NCBI GenBank assembly: GCA_016934855.1
Contig: JAFGSA010000037.1
Span: 1-40,082 of the forward strand
DNA length: 40,082 bases
From: Elusimicrobiota bacterium
GTDB lineage: Bacteria > CG03 > SLGR01 > JAFGSA01
Direction: 5' to 3'
Shown here piece by piece: positions 31,274 through 40,047 of this stretch. A program made the translations under genes and the position numbers. How positions within the stretch are numbered: the stretch's first letter is position 1; each line of letters begins with the position of its first letter. A model generated the notes under the pieces. It saw nothing but the letters and a program-made list of their open reading frames with translations. It had not been told where the DNA came from and searched no databases.

Positions 31274-32569
31274 TTAAAATAAACAAGTTTTATTCCTTCC
31301 TCCTTCTTTTGCCTTATAAAGCGCGCTGTCCGCTTTTTTTATGAGTTCTTCGCCGTAAACGCCGTCATCGGGATAAGCGGAGATTCCCACGCTGACCTCT
31401 ACGGCTATATCCCCCCCTGTCTTCTTTTCTATCAATCCTTTCCTTATCCTTTCTCCTACTATTAGAGAATCCTTTTTTCCGGTCTCAGGTAAGAGTATAG
31501 CAAATTCATCGCCTCCATATCTAGCCAGAATGTCCGATTCCCTTATTGATTTCTTTATGTGCAGCGATACAGCCTTCAGTATCTGGTCACCCTTAAGGTG
31601 CCCGTATGTATCGTTTATATCCTTGAAATTGTCCAGATCCAGAAGGATGAGCGCAAAATTAAGGTCGTACCTCTGCGCGCGGCTGAGTTCTATCTCCAGC
31701 TGTTCCTGGAAGTACCTGTGGTTATACACGCCGGTCAGGCCGTCGGTAATGGAAAGATGCTGAGATTTCTTATAAAGGAGTATGTTGTCTATGGCTACTG
31801 AAGACTGGTTGGCAAATGTGGAGAGGAGCCTCTTGGATGTCTCGGAAAAATGATTCGCAGGTTCGTTATTCAGTACGATTATCCCCCCTGTGATGTTGCC
31901 CCTGAGTCTGAGGGGGCAGCATAGTGCCGTCCCTATACTTTCCCTGTGCTGCGATTTCTTGTCAGTAAGGAGCATCGCTTCGTCGGAATCTTCCCAGACA
32001 GGCAGCTTTATCGATGCCTGTTCTACAAGCAGCTGCTCCAGGTTTTCGGATATCCCCCAGTTGGATTTTACGTCCCAATGTTTTGTGGTTTCGTTAAATA
32101 ATATGATTATACCTCCGTCAGCCTTGGTTCCTTTTACACACGATGACATTATAAGCACCAGCAGCTCATCCAGCCCGATATTGGAAGTTATCCGCTGGGA
32201 TACCCGGTGCAGTTCGGCCTGTATCTGCCTTTCCATGAGCAGGTTGCTCAGGAACCTGGAAGTCACATCTCCCATTATCTCGATCTGTCTGTTTTCCGTG
32301 GCAGCCAGCAGCTTTTTCTGTACTTCATCGCTGTCGGTCAGATCGAGTATGGCGTCGGGTGCCGGGTCTGTCTCTACGTATTTTTCCCATTCGGTATCTG
32401 TACCGATGCCTATACGCTGTGCAAGCTTGATTCCCGAAGCCTGCTGGTTGATATCGATTACGGCTATTATCTCGAATTCTTTCTCTTCGTTCAGCACTTC
32501 TATCGAAGCAAGCCCTCTCCTGCCTCCGCCTATAATCAGTATTCGTTTTTTCTGCTCTTTTATCTCCAT
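31274..32569 (-). CDS. Rossmann-GAF-GGDEF diguanylate cyclase
   Basis: A 431-residue fusion. Residues 8-115 form a Rossmann-type nucleotide-binding fold: RILIIGGGRRG, then FEIIAVIDINQQASG with a strand-ending acid, and APDAILDLTD. Residues 125-265 form a GAF domain (GLDELLVLIMSSC; SIGTALCCPLRLRGNITGGI core). Residues 275-431 form a diguanylate cyclase domain with an intact GGDEF at 352-356 and an RESD inhibitory site five residues before it. It should make cyclic di-GMP from GTP under product inhibition. Start 32569 was chosen because the predicted promoter (32581-32609) excludes the earlier ATG at 32596. It sits between ribF and rpsO, an unusual place for a signalling gene. Confidence 0.88.
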   Translation of the reverse strand: MEIKEQKKRILIIGGGRRGLASIEVLNEEKEFEIIAVIDINQQASGIKLAQRIGIGTDTEWEKYVETDPAPDAILDLTDSDEVQKKLLAATENRQIEIMGDVTSRFLSNLLMERQIQAELHRVSQRITSNIGLDELLVLIMSSCVKGTKADGGIIILFNETTKHWDVKSNWGISENLEQLLVEQASIKLPVWEDSDEAMLLTDKKSQHRESIGTALCCPLRLRGNITGGIIVLNNEPANHFSETSKRLLSTFANQSSVAIDNILLYKKSQHLSITDGLTGVYNHRYFQEQLEIELSRAQRYDLNFALILLDLDNFKDINDTYGHLKGDQILKAVSLHIKKSIRESDILARYGGDEFAILLPETGKKDSLIVGERIRKGLIEKKTGGDIAVEVSVGISAYPDDGVYGEELIKKADSALYKAKEGGRNKTCLF

Positions 32570-32580
32570 ATCAGATACAT

Positions 32581-32609
32581 AGTTTACATGAGTCATTATT
32601 TTATGTCAA
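32581..32609 (-). promoter_or_regulatory. Sigma-70-type promoter of the GGDEF gene
   Basis: On the minus strand a perfect TTGACA (32609-32604), 17 nt, then TAAACT (32586-32581). It lies just after the ribF stop. The ATG at 32569 begins 11 nt after the -10 box, giving a leader of about 4-5 nt. It probably also drives rpsO, pnp and accB. Confidence 0.55.
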
Positions 32610-32619
32610 ATTATAATAC

Positions 32620-33513
32620 TTATAATTTATTATATAAACCTTTGATTTTGTTAATGTCATTGATAATAGCAGCTGTCAGTTCCTCATGATTTGCGAATTT
32701 TCGGGGTTCGCGTATTCTTTTCAGAAGAAGCACTTTCTCTATATCTTTTTCCAGCCCCGGGAAATAATCCAGGAAATACATCTCTTTTTTTGCCTCTTTG
32801 CCGTTTTCCCTGTTCCCGATGAAACAGGCCCCGGCGGCGGCAGGCTTTCTTTTATCTCCCAATACCGCTTTTGCAAGGTAGATCCCGGGAGGAAGAAGTT
32901 TTTCATCAGGAACAAAAAAATTCACCGTAGGGAAACCTGTGGTCCTGGCAAATCCTTCCCCGGGAATAACCGTCGGAGAAAACGAATATTCCCGGCCCAG
33001 GAGCCGCGTTACTTCATCCAGATTTCCGCTATTCAGCAGGTTCCTTATATGCGTAGACGATATCTTCAGGCCCAGATGCTCTTTAAGCGGTACGGTAACG
33101 GCAGATATTCCCGTATGCTCGAGAAAAGTCCGGATCGTTCCGGACCTGTCTTTGCCGAATCTGAAATCTTCACCAGTGACGACATAGGAAGCGTTCATTT
33201 TCCCGATGAGGAACCCTTCTATGAATTCCCCGGGAGACCAGCTTCTGAATCCGCTTCCTGCGTCAAGTATTATGGACCTGGCAAAACCGGCGTTTTCGAA
33301 AAGCACCAGCTTCTCTTTAAGAGTCGTGAGGAGTTCCGTGTTGCCTTCGGGTTTGAAGGTGATTACGGCGGGCTCCAGTGAGTGTTCCGAGGCTTTCCGG
33401 ATCGTGAAAGAAGCTATCTCCTGGTGGCCCTTGTGAAAACCGTCGAAATTGCCTATCGTGACTGCCTGTTTGGCGACGATGTCTATACTGCTGATATTAT
33501 CTATTATCTCCAT
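32620..33513 (-). CDS. ribF: Bifunctional riboflavin kinase / FAD synthetase RibF
   Basis: A 297-residue enzyme that phosphorylates riboflavin to FMN and adenylylates FMN to FAD. The adenylyltransferase half (1-170) shows GNFDGFHKGH and ISSTHIRNLL. The kinase half (about 175-285) has the nucleotide-binding TTGFPTVNF and the LPPGIYLAKA strand. Where most RibF proteins read NIG.RPTF, this one reads FIGNRENG, a mild divergence near the substrate pocket. It follows truB by 6 nt, the conserved order. A flavin product may be needed by the FAD oxidoreductase elsewhere in the window, but that gene is not linked to this operon. Confidence 0.92.
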   Translation of the reverse strand: MEIIDNISSIDIVAKQAVTIGNFDGFHKGHQEIASFTIRKASEHSLEPAVITFKPEGNTELLTTLKEKLVLFENAGFARSIILDAGSGFRSWSPGEFIEGFLIGKMNASYVVTGEDFRFGKDRSGTIRTFLEHTGISAVTVPLKEHLGLKISSTHIRNLLNSGNLDEVTRLLGREYSFSPTVIPGEGFARTTGFPTVNFFVPDEKLLPPGIYLAKAVLGDKRKPAAAGACFIGNRENGKEAKKEMYFLDYFPGLEKDIEKVLLLKRIREPRKFANHEELTAAIINDINKIKGLYNKL

Positions 33514-33519
33514 GGCAAT

Positions 33520-34395
33520 TTATCGCGGTATATTAAGAACCCTCCTGAGTTTGTATTCGTCGCCTTCCTTCTCAGACAGCGCTTTCAGGGTAAGGCCTGG
33601 GGAGAATACGCCGAAAATACCTTCATGGATATCGCCTTTTTTTTCAGTTATGTCGGCCTCTCTGAAAATAATGCCGTTCGAAAGCCCCCGGGCAGCTTCT
33701 TCAGATATGACTATATAGGGATGCGCAAGCATTATCCGGTTTATATCCGTAAACCCGTCCTTCCATGAATTTTTTTCAGGTCTTACCGCATCGGATATCT
33801 TAAAGTCATTTATCATAGTTCTTTTAAGATGAGCTAGATAACCGTGATTATCAAATCTTTCAGATATGTCAATTGCCAGCGTCCTGATATATGTCCCGGA
33901 AGAACAGATAACCCTGAAGGTCAGGTCTGGACTGCTGTATCCCAGTAGCTCTATTTCGTATATCATGGATCTCTGCTCTTTCTTAGGGGGAGTTATACCC
34001 CTTCTTTTAAGTCTGTAGAATGCCTTCCCACCGGTCTTCTTGGCGGAATAATCGGGAACCCTGTGTACATATTCGCCCTTGAAGTTCTCAAGCACCGGTA
34101 TTATATCCTCCCGCTTGATTCGCGGGGCTTCTTTTTCCTCTATATTGCCGGAAGCGTCCCAGGTATCGGAAACAAAGCCAAGACGTATCGTCGCTATATA
34201 TTCCTTTCTTTTATTCATAAAAAAATCGAAAGCTTTACAAGCTTCTCCCATGAGTATGAGAAGGACGCCTTCCGCCTGCGGGTCGAGAGTTCCCCCGTGA
34301 CCTACCTTGCGCACGCCGGAAAAACCCCTGATCTTCCTAACGACGTCGAATGAAGAACAACCCTGAGGTTTATTGATATTTACGATACCGTTCAT
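33520..34395 (-). CDS. truB: tRNA pseudouridine(55) synthase TruB
   Basis: A 291-residue pseudouridine synthase that modifies U55 in the T-loop of tRNA. The N-terminal NINKPQGCSSFDVV and catalytic GHGGTLDPQAEG (nucleophile D38) are intact, and SGTYIRTLAIDI matches the second family motif. A C-terminal PUA-like extension completes the protein. ATG 34395 has no Shine-Dalgarno; a run of eight C (coding strand, 34406-34399) occupies that position, so translation is probably coupled to nrnA upstream. Confidence 0.95.
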   Translation of the reverse strand: MNGIVNINKPQGCSSFDVVRKIRGFSGVRKVGHGGTLDPQAEGVLLILMGEACKAFDFFMNKRKEYIATIRLGFVSDTWDASGNIEEKEAPRIKREDIIPVLENFKGEYVHRVPDYSAKKTGGKAFYRLKRRGITPPKKEQRSMIYEIELLGYSSPDLTFRVICSSGTYIRTLAIDISERFDNHGYLAHLKRTMINDFKISDAVRPEKNSWKDGFTDINRIMLAHPYIVISEEAARGLSNGIIFREADITEKKGDIHEGIFGVFSPGLTLKALSEKEGDEYKLRRVLNIPR

Positions 34396-34398
34396 GTT

Positions 34399-34406
34399 GG
34401 GGGGGG
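34399..34406. repeat. Homopolymer G8/C8 tract upstream of truB
   Basis: Eight consecutive G on the plus strand (C on the mRNA strand), 3 nt before the truB ATG in the 15-nt nrnA-truB gap. It takes the place of a ribosome-binding site. Confidence 0.9.
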
Positions 34407-34410
34407 AGAT

Positions 34411-35406
34411 TCAGCTCGTCTTTTCTTCTGTGAAACGCAGTACTTTGTTTATCACGGTGTCCAGATCCCCGCTGATAAAACAGCCTGCGGCGTTGTGATG
34501 CCCTCCTCCGCTGAAGGCGCGCGCTATCTCGGCCACGTCCACTTTACCCTTTGACCGGAAAGAGACCTTTATCCCGTTGAGATTATCTATCCTCCTGAAG
34601 AGGATACCTACTTCTACTCCCTTGATATTCCGGGCGTAGTTTATTATGCCCTCGAGATCCTCGTTGGATGTCTCGGTCTCAAAGAACATTTCCGGCGATA
34701 CCCTGATATAGCCTATTTTTCCCGAAGGAGATAACCGTATCGCTTCTATCGCCCTGGAAGTCAGCTTGAGAGTGTTCAATTCTTTATTGCCGTATATAAG
34801 CGAGGCTATTTTTACCGGCGAGACCAGCTCTCTTATGAGCTCCGCGGCTATAAGATGCGACCTCACGGTCGTGTTCTGCTCCTGGAAACGGTTGGTATCT
34901 GTCAGTATCCCTGTATAGATCATCTGCGCCAGCTCGTATTCGATATCTACGTCCAGGGCTATGATGATGTTGGTTATCATCTCGCATACGGACGAGCTGT
35001 CAGACCTTATGTAATTTATGTCTCCGAAGTTGTGATTGAGCTGATGGTGGTCTATATTTATAATTAAATCGGCCTGTTCAAGAAGTTTTTCTATGCCTTC
35101 CAGCCTTGTGGTGTCCGAACAGTCCAGTATTACCAGTATGTCATGCTTCTCGTGCGGCAGCCCGGTCTTTATGGAAGCGATATCGTTAAGGAAAAACAGG
35201 TTTCCCGGAGGTTCCGTCGGGGATATGATATCTGTCTTTACCCCCATGTTCCTGAGCACATGGTTCAGCGCCAGCCCCCCGCCGATTGCATCGCCGTCAG
35301 GCCTGGCATGCCAGGTTATATATGCGGTTTTTGCTTTTGAGAAAGCTTCTGTTATCCGGTTTATCGGTTCCCTGTCCGCCGGGGGTATTTCAAGTTTCAG
35401 TTTCAT
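34411..35406 (-). CDS. nrnA: DHH-family phosphoesterase NrnA (nanoRNase/pAp phosphatase)
   Basis: A 331-residue DHH/DHHA1 protein. The manganese-binding motifs are ARPDGDAIGGG (near residue 34-44), LDCSDT, NIDHHQLN and the DHHA1 signature GGGHHNAAGC near residue 303. NrnA degrades very short RNA oligonucleotides and, in several species, dephosphorylates pAp. Its place between rbfA and truB is known from many bacteria. The start overlaps the rbfA stop as ATGA. Confidence 0.94.
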   Translation of the reverse strand: MKLKLEIPPADREPINRITEAFSKAKTAYITWHARPDGDAIGGGLALNHVLRNMGVKTDIISPTEPPGNLFFLNDIASIKTGLPHEKHDILVILDCSDTTRLEGIEKLLEQADLIINIDHHQLNHNFGDINYIRSDSSSVCEMITNIIIALDVDIEYELAQMIYTGILTDTNRFQEQNTTVRSHLIAAELIRELVSPVKIASLIYGNKELNTLKLTSRAIEAIRLSPSGKIGYIRVSPEMFFETETSNEDLEGIINYARNIKGVEVGILFRRIDNLNGIKVSFRSKGKVDVAEIARAFSGGGHHNAAGCFISGDLDTVINKVLRFTEEKTS

Positions 35407-35759
35407 GATCTGCCGTCTTCGATTATTTTCAGGATAGTCTCTATTTTCTGTGCCTTCACGGGAGTTATGTCGTATATCATCTTGATCCTGGGAATATATT
35501 TCAGTACCACGGCAGAGGCCAGCTGGTGCCTCAGCCTCTTACCCATATTCTCCACGATATTTATCTGCTTATCGAGCTTCTTTTTTCCTCCTATTATGGA
35601 AAAATAGACATTCGCGGTTCCAAGGTCTCTCGTAACTGTCACGTCGGTTATTGTCACAAATCCCATATCCCGGCTCCGGCCTGTTTCCCTGATAAGTATC
35701 TCGCCGAGTTTTCGCTTGATCATGCTTGAGACTTTTTGTGTTCTTCTACTTTCTTTCAA
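35403..35759 (-). CDS. rbfA: Ribosome-binding factor A
   Basis: A 118-residue KH-type protein needed for late 30S maturation and 16S 5'-end processing. It shows the family start RRTQKVSSMIKRKLGEIL, then FVTITDVTVTRDLGTANVYFS and LRHQLASAVVLKYIPRI. TTG 35759 is taken as the start because the RRT..V residues conserved at the family's N-terminus lie upstream of the first ATG (35723). A GGGG run stands in for a Shine-Dalgarno. It overlaps the DUF503 gene by 14 nt. Confidence 0.93.
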   Translation of the reverse strand: MKESRRTQKVSSMIKRKLGEILIRETGRSRDMGFVTITDVTVTRDLGTANVYFSIIGGKKKLDKQINIVENMGKRLRHQLASAVVLKYIPRIKMIYDITPVKAQKIETILKIIEDGRS

Positions 35760-36033
35760 TGCTGACCCCGTCAGTCTGGATTATCAACTGTGGATAACTC
35801 TTCATTATCGATGACGCTTTCCGGAAGAGTTCTTCGACCGACTTCTTATCCTGGCATACGCCGCATATGCCAAGCTGCGAGCGCTGAAGCAGCTCCTGGT
35901 GACCGGTCTCCGATACGGAGAGTTTCAGATTGCTGCGGAGCCTGTCTTTCAGGCTTGCGATATGTTTTCTTTTTTCCTTAAGGCTTCTGATCCCCGGAAG
36001 GTGAACTTCTATGCGTTCAACACCTACAAACAT
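35746..36033 (-). CDS. DUF503 (YlxP-like) protein
   Basis: A 95-residue protein of the DUF503 family. It has the typical start VGVERIEVHLPGIRSLKEKR, a basic helix (SLKDRLRSNLKLSVSE) and a conserved hydrophobic strand. The family member YlxP sits between infB and rbfA in Bacillus, exactly as here, and has been linked to 30S ribosome assembly. It follows infB by 14 nt with a weak Shine-Dalgarno. Confidence 0.93.
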   Translation of the reverse strand: MFVGVERIEVHLPGIRSLKEKRKHIASLKDRLRSNLKLSVSETGHQELLQRSQLGICGVCQDKKSVEELFRKASSIMKSYPQLIIQTDGVSIERK

Positions 36034-36047
36034 CTCAATTCTGCAAT

Positions 36048-38300
36048 CTACCTGGCGTCTTCAAGTGTCCTTTTATGCTTCTCCACGTTGAAACTTTCTA
36101 TTACGTCTCCGACCTTGATGTCGTTAAAGTTATCGATATTCATCCCGCACTCGTATCCTTCTGCGACCTCATTCGCGTTGTTCTTGAATCTTCTTAAAGA
36201 AGCCAGTCTTCCTTCGTACACTATCTTGGAATCCCTGATCACCCTTACGGGAGATGTCCTTTTTATAACCCCGCTCTGGACCATGCACCCCGCAACAGTA
36301 CCTGTCCCGCTTATATTGAATATTTCCTTTATCAGGGCCTGGCCTGCCACTACTTCTTTCTTCTCCGGTTCAAGCATGCCCTCGAGCGCTTTCTGTATGT
36401 CTTCCAGTATCTCGTATATTATCCTGTACGTCCTGATCTGGATTCCTTCTTTTTCGGATTCGCTCTTTATGGCGCCCGGTACACTTATATTGAAACCGAA
36501 TACTATCGCGTTCGATGCCGCCGCGAGCATTATATCATGCTTGGTCACGGTTCCGACGCCTGAATGTATTATATTAAGGCGTATCTCGTCCGATTTGAGT
36601 TTTGCCAGGCTGTCTTTTATCGCCTCAAGGGAGCCGATAACGTCAGTTTTCAGAATTATCCTGAGTTCCTTGCTCTCTTCTCCCAGGAGCTGCCGCTTGA
36701 TATCCTCGAGGGTTATCTTTTCCCCGGGGGCTGTCCGCGTCTTTTTCAGCTGTTCCTTGCGTTTTTCGGAAATATCCCGGGCAAACGTCTTGTCTTTTAC
36801 AACTTCCAGAATGTCTCCTGTCTGGGGGAGTTCTTCAAAACCGAATATCCTGACCGGTGTTGACGGGCCTGCGCTTTTAAGTGTCTTTCTGCCCTCGTCC
36901 GTCAAAGATTTGACCTTCCCTGACACGCTCCCGCATACGAAAGCGTCTCCCGTACTGAGGGTGCCCTCCCTGATGACTACCGTAGCTGTGGGTCCTATCC
37001 ATTTATCGAGTTCCGACTCGATGACCATGCCGACAGCCGGGCCGTCTACAGCCGCTTTCAGTTCCATCATCTGCGACTGAAGTACTATCATCTCAAGAAG
37101 CTCGTCGACGTTCCTGTTCTCTTTTGCGGATATTTCTACCGATATCACCTCGCCGCCCCATTCTTCGGTTACGACGTTATATTTCGAAAGCTGCGTCCTG
37201 ACTTTTTTTGCGTTGAACTCCGGGAGGTCGGACTTATTGATGGCGACTATTATAGGCACATTCGCGGCTTTGGCGTGATTTATGGCTTCTATTGTCTGCG
37301 GCATCACTCCGTCGTCTCCGGCCACTACAAGTACGACTATATCCGTTATCTGCGAGCCCCGCGCCCTCATGGCGGTAAAAGCCTCGTGACCGGGGGTGTC
37401 TATGAACGTTATTTCGTCATTCTTCACTTTTACCTTGTATGCTCCGATATGCTGAGTGATCCCGCCGCTCTCCTTGGCGATCACGTTGGAATGCCTTATA
37501 GTGTCCAGAAGCTGCGTTTTGCCGTGGTCTACATGGCCCATGACGGTGACTATGGGTGCGCGCGGCCTTATCGATTTGCGTTCTATATTGAGAAGATCGT
37601 CTTCTCCGTAAAATCCTTTTACCTCCGCTTCGTATCCTATGCCGTCCAATACGAGTTTCGTGTTGTTTACGTTTATCCTCTGGTTCGGTGTTACGAAGAA
37701 ATTCTTTTCCCGGAAGAACGCGATGAGCTTTTCAACGCTCATATCCAGCTTTTCAGCAAGCCCCGCTGTAGTCATCGCGGGTTCGATCACCGCTCTTTTT
37801 CTGATCTCGCGGACCTTTTCGGGTGCCTGCGGTTTCTTTACGGTTTCTTCGCGCACAGGTTCAGGAATCGGTTTCGGGGCCCTCTCCGGTTCCGGTTTCG
37901 GAGCTGCAGGAGGAGCCGTCTTTATTATAACGCTTGGCTCCTGGACCGCGGCTTTTGCCGGCGGCGGTACCGCTTCGTCGGGTTTTTTCTTCGGTTTTTC
38001 CGGCTTCTTCTTCGAAACAGCTTTTTGGGGGGCGGCTTTTTCTTTCGCCGGCTTTGCTTTTGACGTTTTCTTTTTGGGCGCGGCTTTTGGCTTTACTGTC
38101 TTTTTCTTAACGGTTTTTTTCCTGCCCGAGGTATTTTTCGGTCCCTTAAGGCTCCCCTTTATGAGGTCCGCTTCCTCCTCAGTGATGGCGGACTGATGTG
38201 TTTTTGCTTCTATACCGAGTGTTTTAGCGTCTTTCAGGACCAATTTATAATCGATTCCCAGCTCCTTTGCAAGCTCGTGTATTCTGATTTTTTTTGCCAT
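36048..38300 (-). CDS. infB: Translation initiation factor IF-2
   Basis: A 750-residue GTPase that places initiator tRNA on the 30S subunit. Residues 1-50 and 175-225 are two IF2-N domains, joined by a Lys/Pro/Ala-rich linker of low complexity (about 55-170). The G domain has GHVDHGKT (255-262), [15 protein letters not shown] (301-305) and NKSD (355-358), followed by domains II, III and IV to the C-terminus. The start shares one base with the nusA stop (TAATG). The ylxR and ylxQ genes often found between nusA and infB are missing. Confidence 0.98.
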   Translation of the reverse strand: MAKKIRIHELAKELGIDYKLVLKDAKTLGIEAKTHQSAITEEEADLIKGSLKGPKNTSGRKKTVKKKTVKPKAAPKKKTSKAKPAKEKAAPQKAVSKKKPEKPKKKPDEAVPPPAKAAVQEPSVIIKTAPPAAPKPEPERAPKPIPEPVREETVKKPQAPEKVREIRKRAVIEPAMTTAGLAEKLDMSVEKLIAFFREKNFFVTPNQRINVNNTKLVLDGIGYEAEVKGFYGEDDLLNIERKSIRPRAPIVTVMGHVDHGKTQLLDTIRHSNVIAKESGGITQHIGAYKVKVKNDEITFIDTPGHEAFTAMRARGSQITDIVVLVVAGDDGVMPQTIEAINHAKAANVPIIVAINKSDLPEFNAKKVRTQLSKYNVVTEEWGGEVISVEISAKENRNVDELLEMIVLQSQMMELKAAVDGPAVGMVIESELDKWIGPTATVVIREGTLSTGDAFVCGSVSGKVKSLTDEGRKTLKSAGPSTPVRIFGFEELPQTGDILEVVKDKTFARDISEKRKEQLKKTRTAPGEKITLEDIKRQLLGEESKELRIILKTDVIGSLEAIKDSLAKLKSDEIRLNIIHSGVGTVTKHDIMLAAASNAIVFGFNISVPGAIKSESEKEGIQIRTYRIIYEILEDIQKALEGMLEPEKKEVVAGQALIKEIFNISGTGTVAGCMVQSGVIKRTSPVRVIRDSKIVYEGRLASLRRFKNNANEVAEGYECGMNIDNFNDIKVGDVIESFNVEKHKRTLEDAR

Positions 38301-39589
38301 TATTCCCCTTTATCTTCCTGTGTGTTACTCACGGGTTCGTCTCCCTGTGCATTAACGGAATCGATTATCTTCTGCGCGGTCTTTTCTCCTATACCCTTGA
38401 TGGAAGTGAGACTTTTAACCCCGCCGGCCTTTATTTTTGCAAGGCTGCTGAAGCCGTTTTCAAACAGTATCCTGGCGGTCTTTTCTCCGACCCCGGGGAG
38501 GTTCATTATATCGTTAAATCCCTGTGTAAACTCTTTCTTCTCTACATCTTTTATCTGCGATCTGGACTGAATGTCCAGATGCCAGTTCGTAAGTCTTGCG
38601 GCAAGTCTGACATTCTGCCCGTTTTTACCTATTGCCAGCGAGAGCATCTCATCGGATACTATTACCCTTGCCTCTTTTTTTTCTTCGTCGATTACCCTTA
38701 TCTCTTCCACCTCGGCCGGGCTGAGCGAGTTGGAGAGGTATTCTCTTACGTCTTCCGAATATTTGATGAGGTCCATCCGCTCTCCCCTGAGCTCGCTGAT
38801 TACAGACTGTACTCTGACCCCGTTTATTCCCACGCACGCACCTATGGGATCAACCCTCGAATTATGGCTGAGTACAGCCACCTTGCAGCGTATGCCGGGG
38901 TCTCTGACTATCTTGACTATTTCGACCACATTATCCGCAACTTCCGGGACTTCCAGCTTGAAAAGCCCTGCGACAAGGCCCGGGTGAGTCCTGGATACCA
39001 GTATCTTGGCCCCCTTGTTGCCCTTGGAGACCTCGACTATATAAACCTTCACAGAGTCGCCCCGCATGAGTTTTTCCTTGGGTATCTGCTCCCTGATCGG
39101 GAGTATCGCTTCTGTCTTGTCCAATTCCACTATGGCGGCATTGTTTGTAAAACGGTAGATAGTTGCGGTCGAAACATGGCCCTCTTTTGCCCTGTAATCC
39201 TGGTATACGTGTTCTCTCTCGTTCTCCCGGATCTTCTGTATGATTATCTGTTTCGCTGTCTGGGCGGCTATCCTTCCGAATTTATCTGCGGGCACCTCTA
39301 CCATGACCATATCTCCTTCTTTTACTGACGGATTTATGCCTATAGCGGTGACCTTATCGACTTCTTTTGTGGGATTTGTGACTTTCTTTACGACTATTTT
39401 CTCTACGTAGACCTTCATCTCCCCCGTTTCTATGTCAATGTGGGCATCATAATTCAGACCTTTTTCGACCGCATGCTTCTTGAAAGCCGATTTTAGGGCG
39501 TTCTCTACCATAAGGGCCACTTCCTCTTTGGATATACCCTTCTCTTTTTCTATCTGCTCCAGTACCGGTTTTAAATTCGATTTCAGCAT
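38300..39589 (-). CDS. nusA: Transcription termination/antitermination factor NusA
   Basis: A 429-residue NusA. An N-terminal RNA polymerase-binding domain is followed by an S1 domain (about residues 135-200), two KH domains (including DPIGACVGINGVRVQSVISE and AIGKNGQNVRLAARLTNW) and a C-terminal extension of two helix-hairpin-helix motifs (LPGVGEKTARILFENGF, IKGIGEKTAQKIID). This last feature replaces the acidic repeats of enterobacterial NusA. It shares one base with the rimP stop (TGATG). Confidence 0.97.
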   Translation of the reverse strand: MLKSNLKPVLEQIEKEKGISKEEVALMVENALKSAFKKHAVEKGLNYDAHIDIETGEMKVYVEKIVVKKVTNPTKEVDKVTAIGINPSVKEGDMVMVEVPADKFGRIAAQTAKQIIIQKIRENEREHVYQDYRAKEGHVSTATIYRFTNNAAIVELDKTEAILPIREQIPKEKLMRGDSVKVYIVEVSKGNKGAKILVSRTHPGLVAGLFKLEVPEVADNVVEIVKIVRDPGIRCKVAVLSHNSRVDPIGACVGINGVRVQSVISELRGERMDLIKYSEDVREYLSNSLSPAEVEEIRVIDEEKKEARVIVSDEMLSLAIGKNGQNVRLAARLTNWHLDIQSRSQIKDVEKKEFTQGFNDIMNLPGVGEKTARILFENGFSSLAKIKAGGVKSLTSIKGIGEKTAQKIIDSVNAQGDEPVSNTQEDKGE

Positions 39590-40047
39590 CAGATTTTCAC
39601 CTCTAGCTTGGCTTCCGAAATATTATCTGAATCAAAGACTCTCGAATGTCCTTTTTCGTCTTCGAAGATTACTTTGCCGTTTCCTACGCTCATCAGTTTT
39701 CCCTTCCATATCCTGTAGTTCTCGACCGGGCTGTATAATTTGATACTCACGTTCCTGTTTAAAGCCCTTCTCATGTCATTTTCTGTTCTCATGGGCCTGT
39801 CCAGCCCGGGAGATGAAACTTCGAGATCGTAAGAATGCCTCAGCAGGTCGGGGTACTTGTCCAGCTCGTATCCGAGCTGCCTTGATATCAGTTCGCAGTC
39901 TTTTATAGTGATCCCGCCTTCACGGTCCGCGAATACTGCAAGCTGCCAGTTCCTGCCGGCTTTTCTATACTCGAGGTCGACAAATATATATCCCAGGTTC
40001 TCTACTTCCTTCCTTACTATTTCAACGATCCTGCCTTTTACGCCCAT
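39589..40047 (-). CDS. rimP: Ribosome maturation factor RimP
   Basis: A 152-residue protein for 30S maturation. It has the N-terminal alpha/beta domain (VENLGYIFVDLEYRKAG, ISRQLGYELD, SYDLEVSSPGLDRPM) and a C-terminal SH3-like domain (WKGKLMSVGNGKVIFED). ATG 40047 has AAGGAAAA at a suitable distance; an upstream ATG at 40077 lacks one. It is the first gene of the superoperon visible here, and the operon promoter is probably just outside or at the window edge. Confidence 0.95.
   Translation of the reverse strand: MGVKGRIVEIVRKEVENLGYIFVDLEYRKAGRNWQLAVFADREGGITIKDCELISRQLGYELDKYPDLLRHSYDLEVSSPGLDRPMRTENDMRRALNRNVSIKLYSPVENYRIWKGKLMSVGNGKVIFEDEKGHSRVFDSDNISEAKLEVKI

Noticed and set aside
35899..37080. 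A 393-codon plus-strand frame opposite DUF503 and infB
   Set aside because: It covers the essential G-domain region of infB in antisense and shows only Ser/Leu-rich low-complexity sequence.
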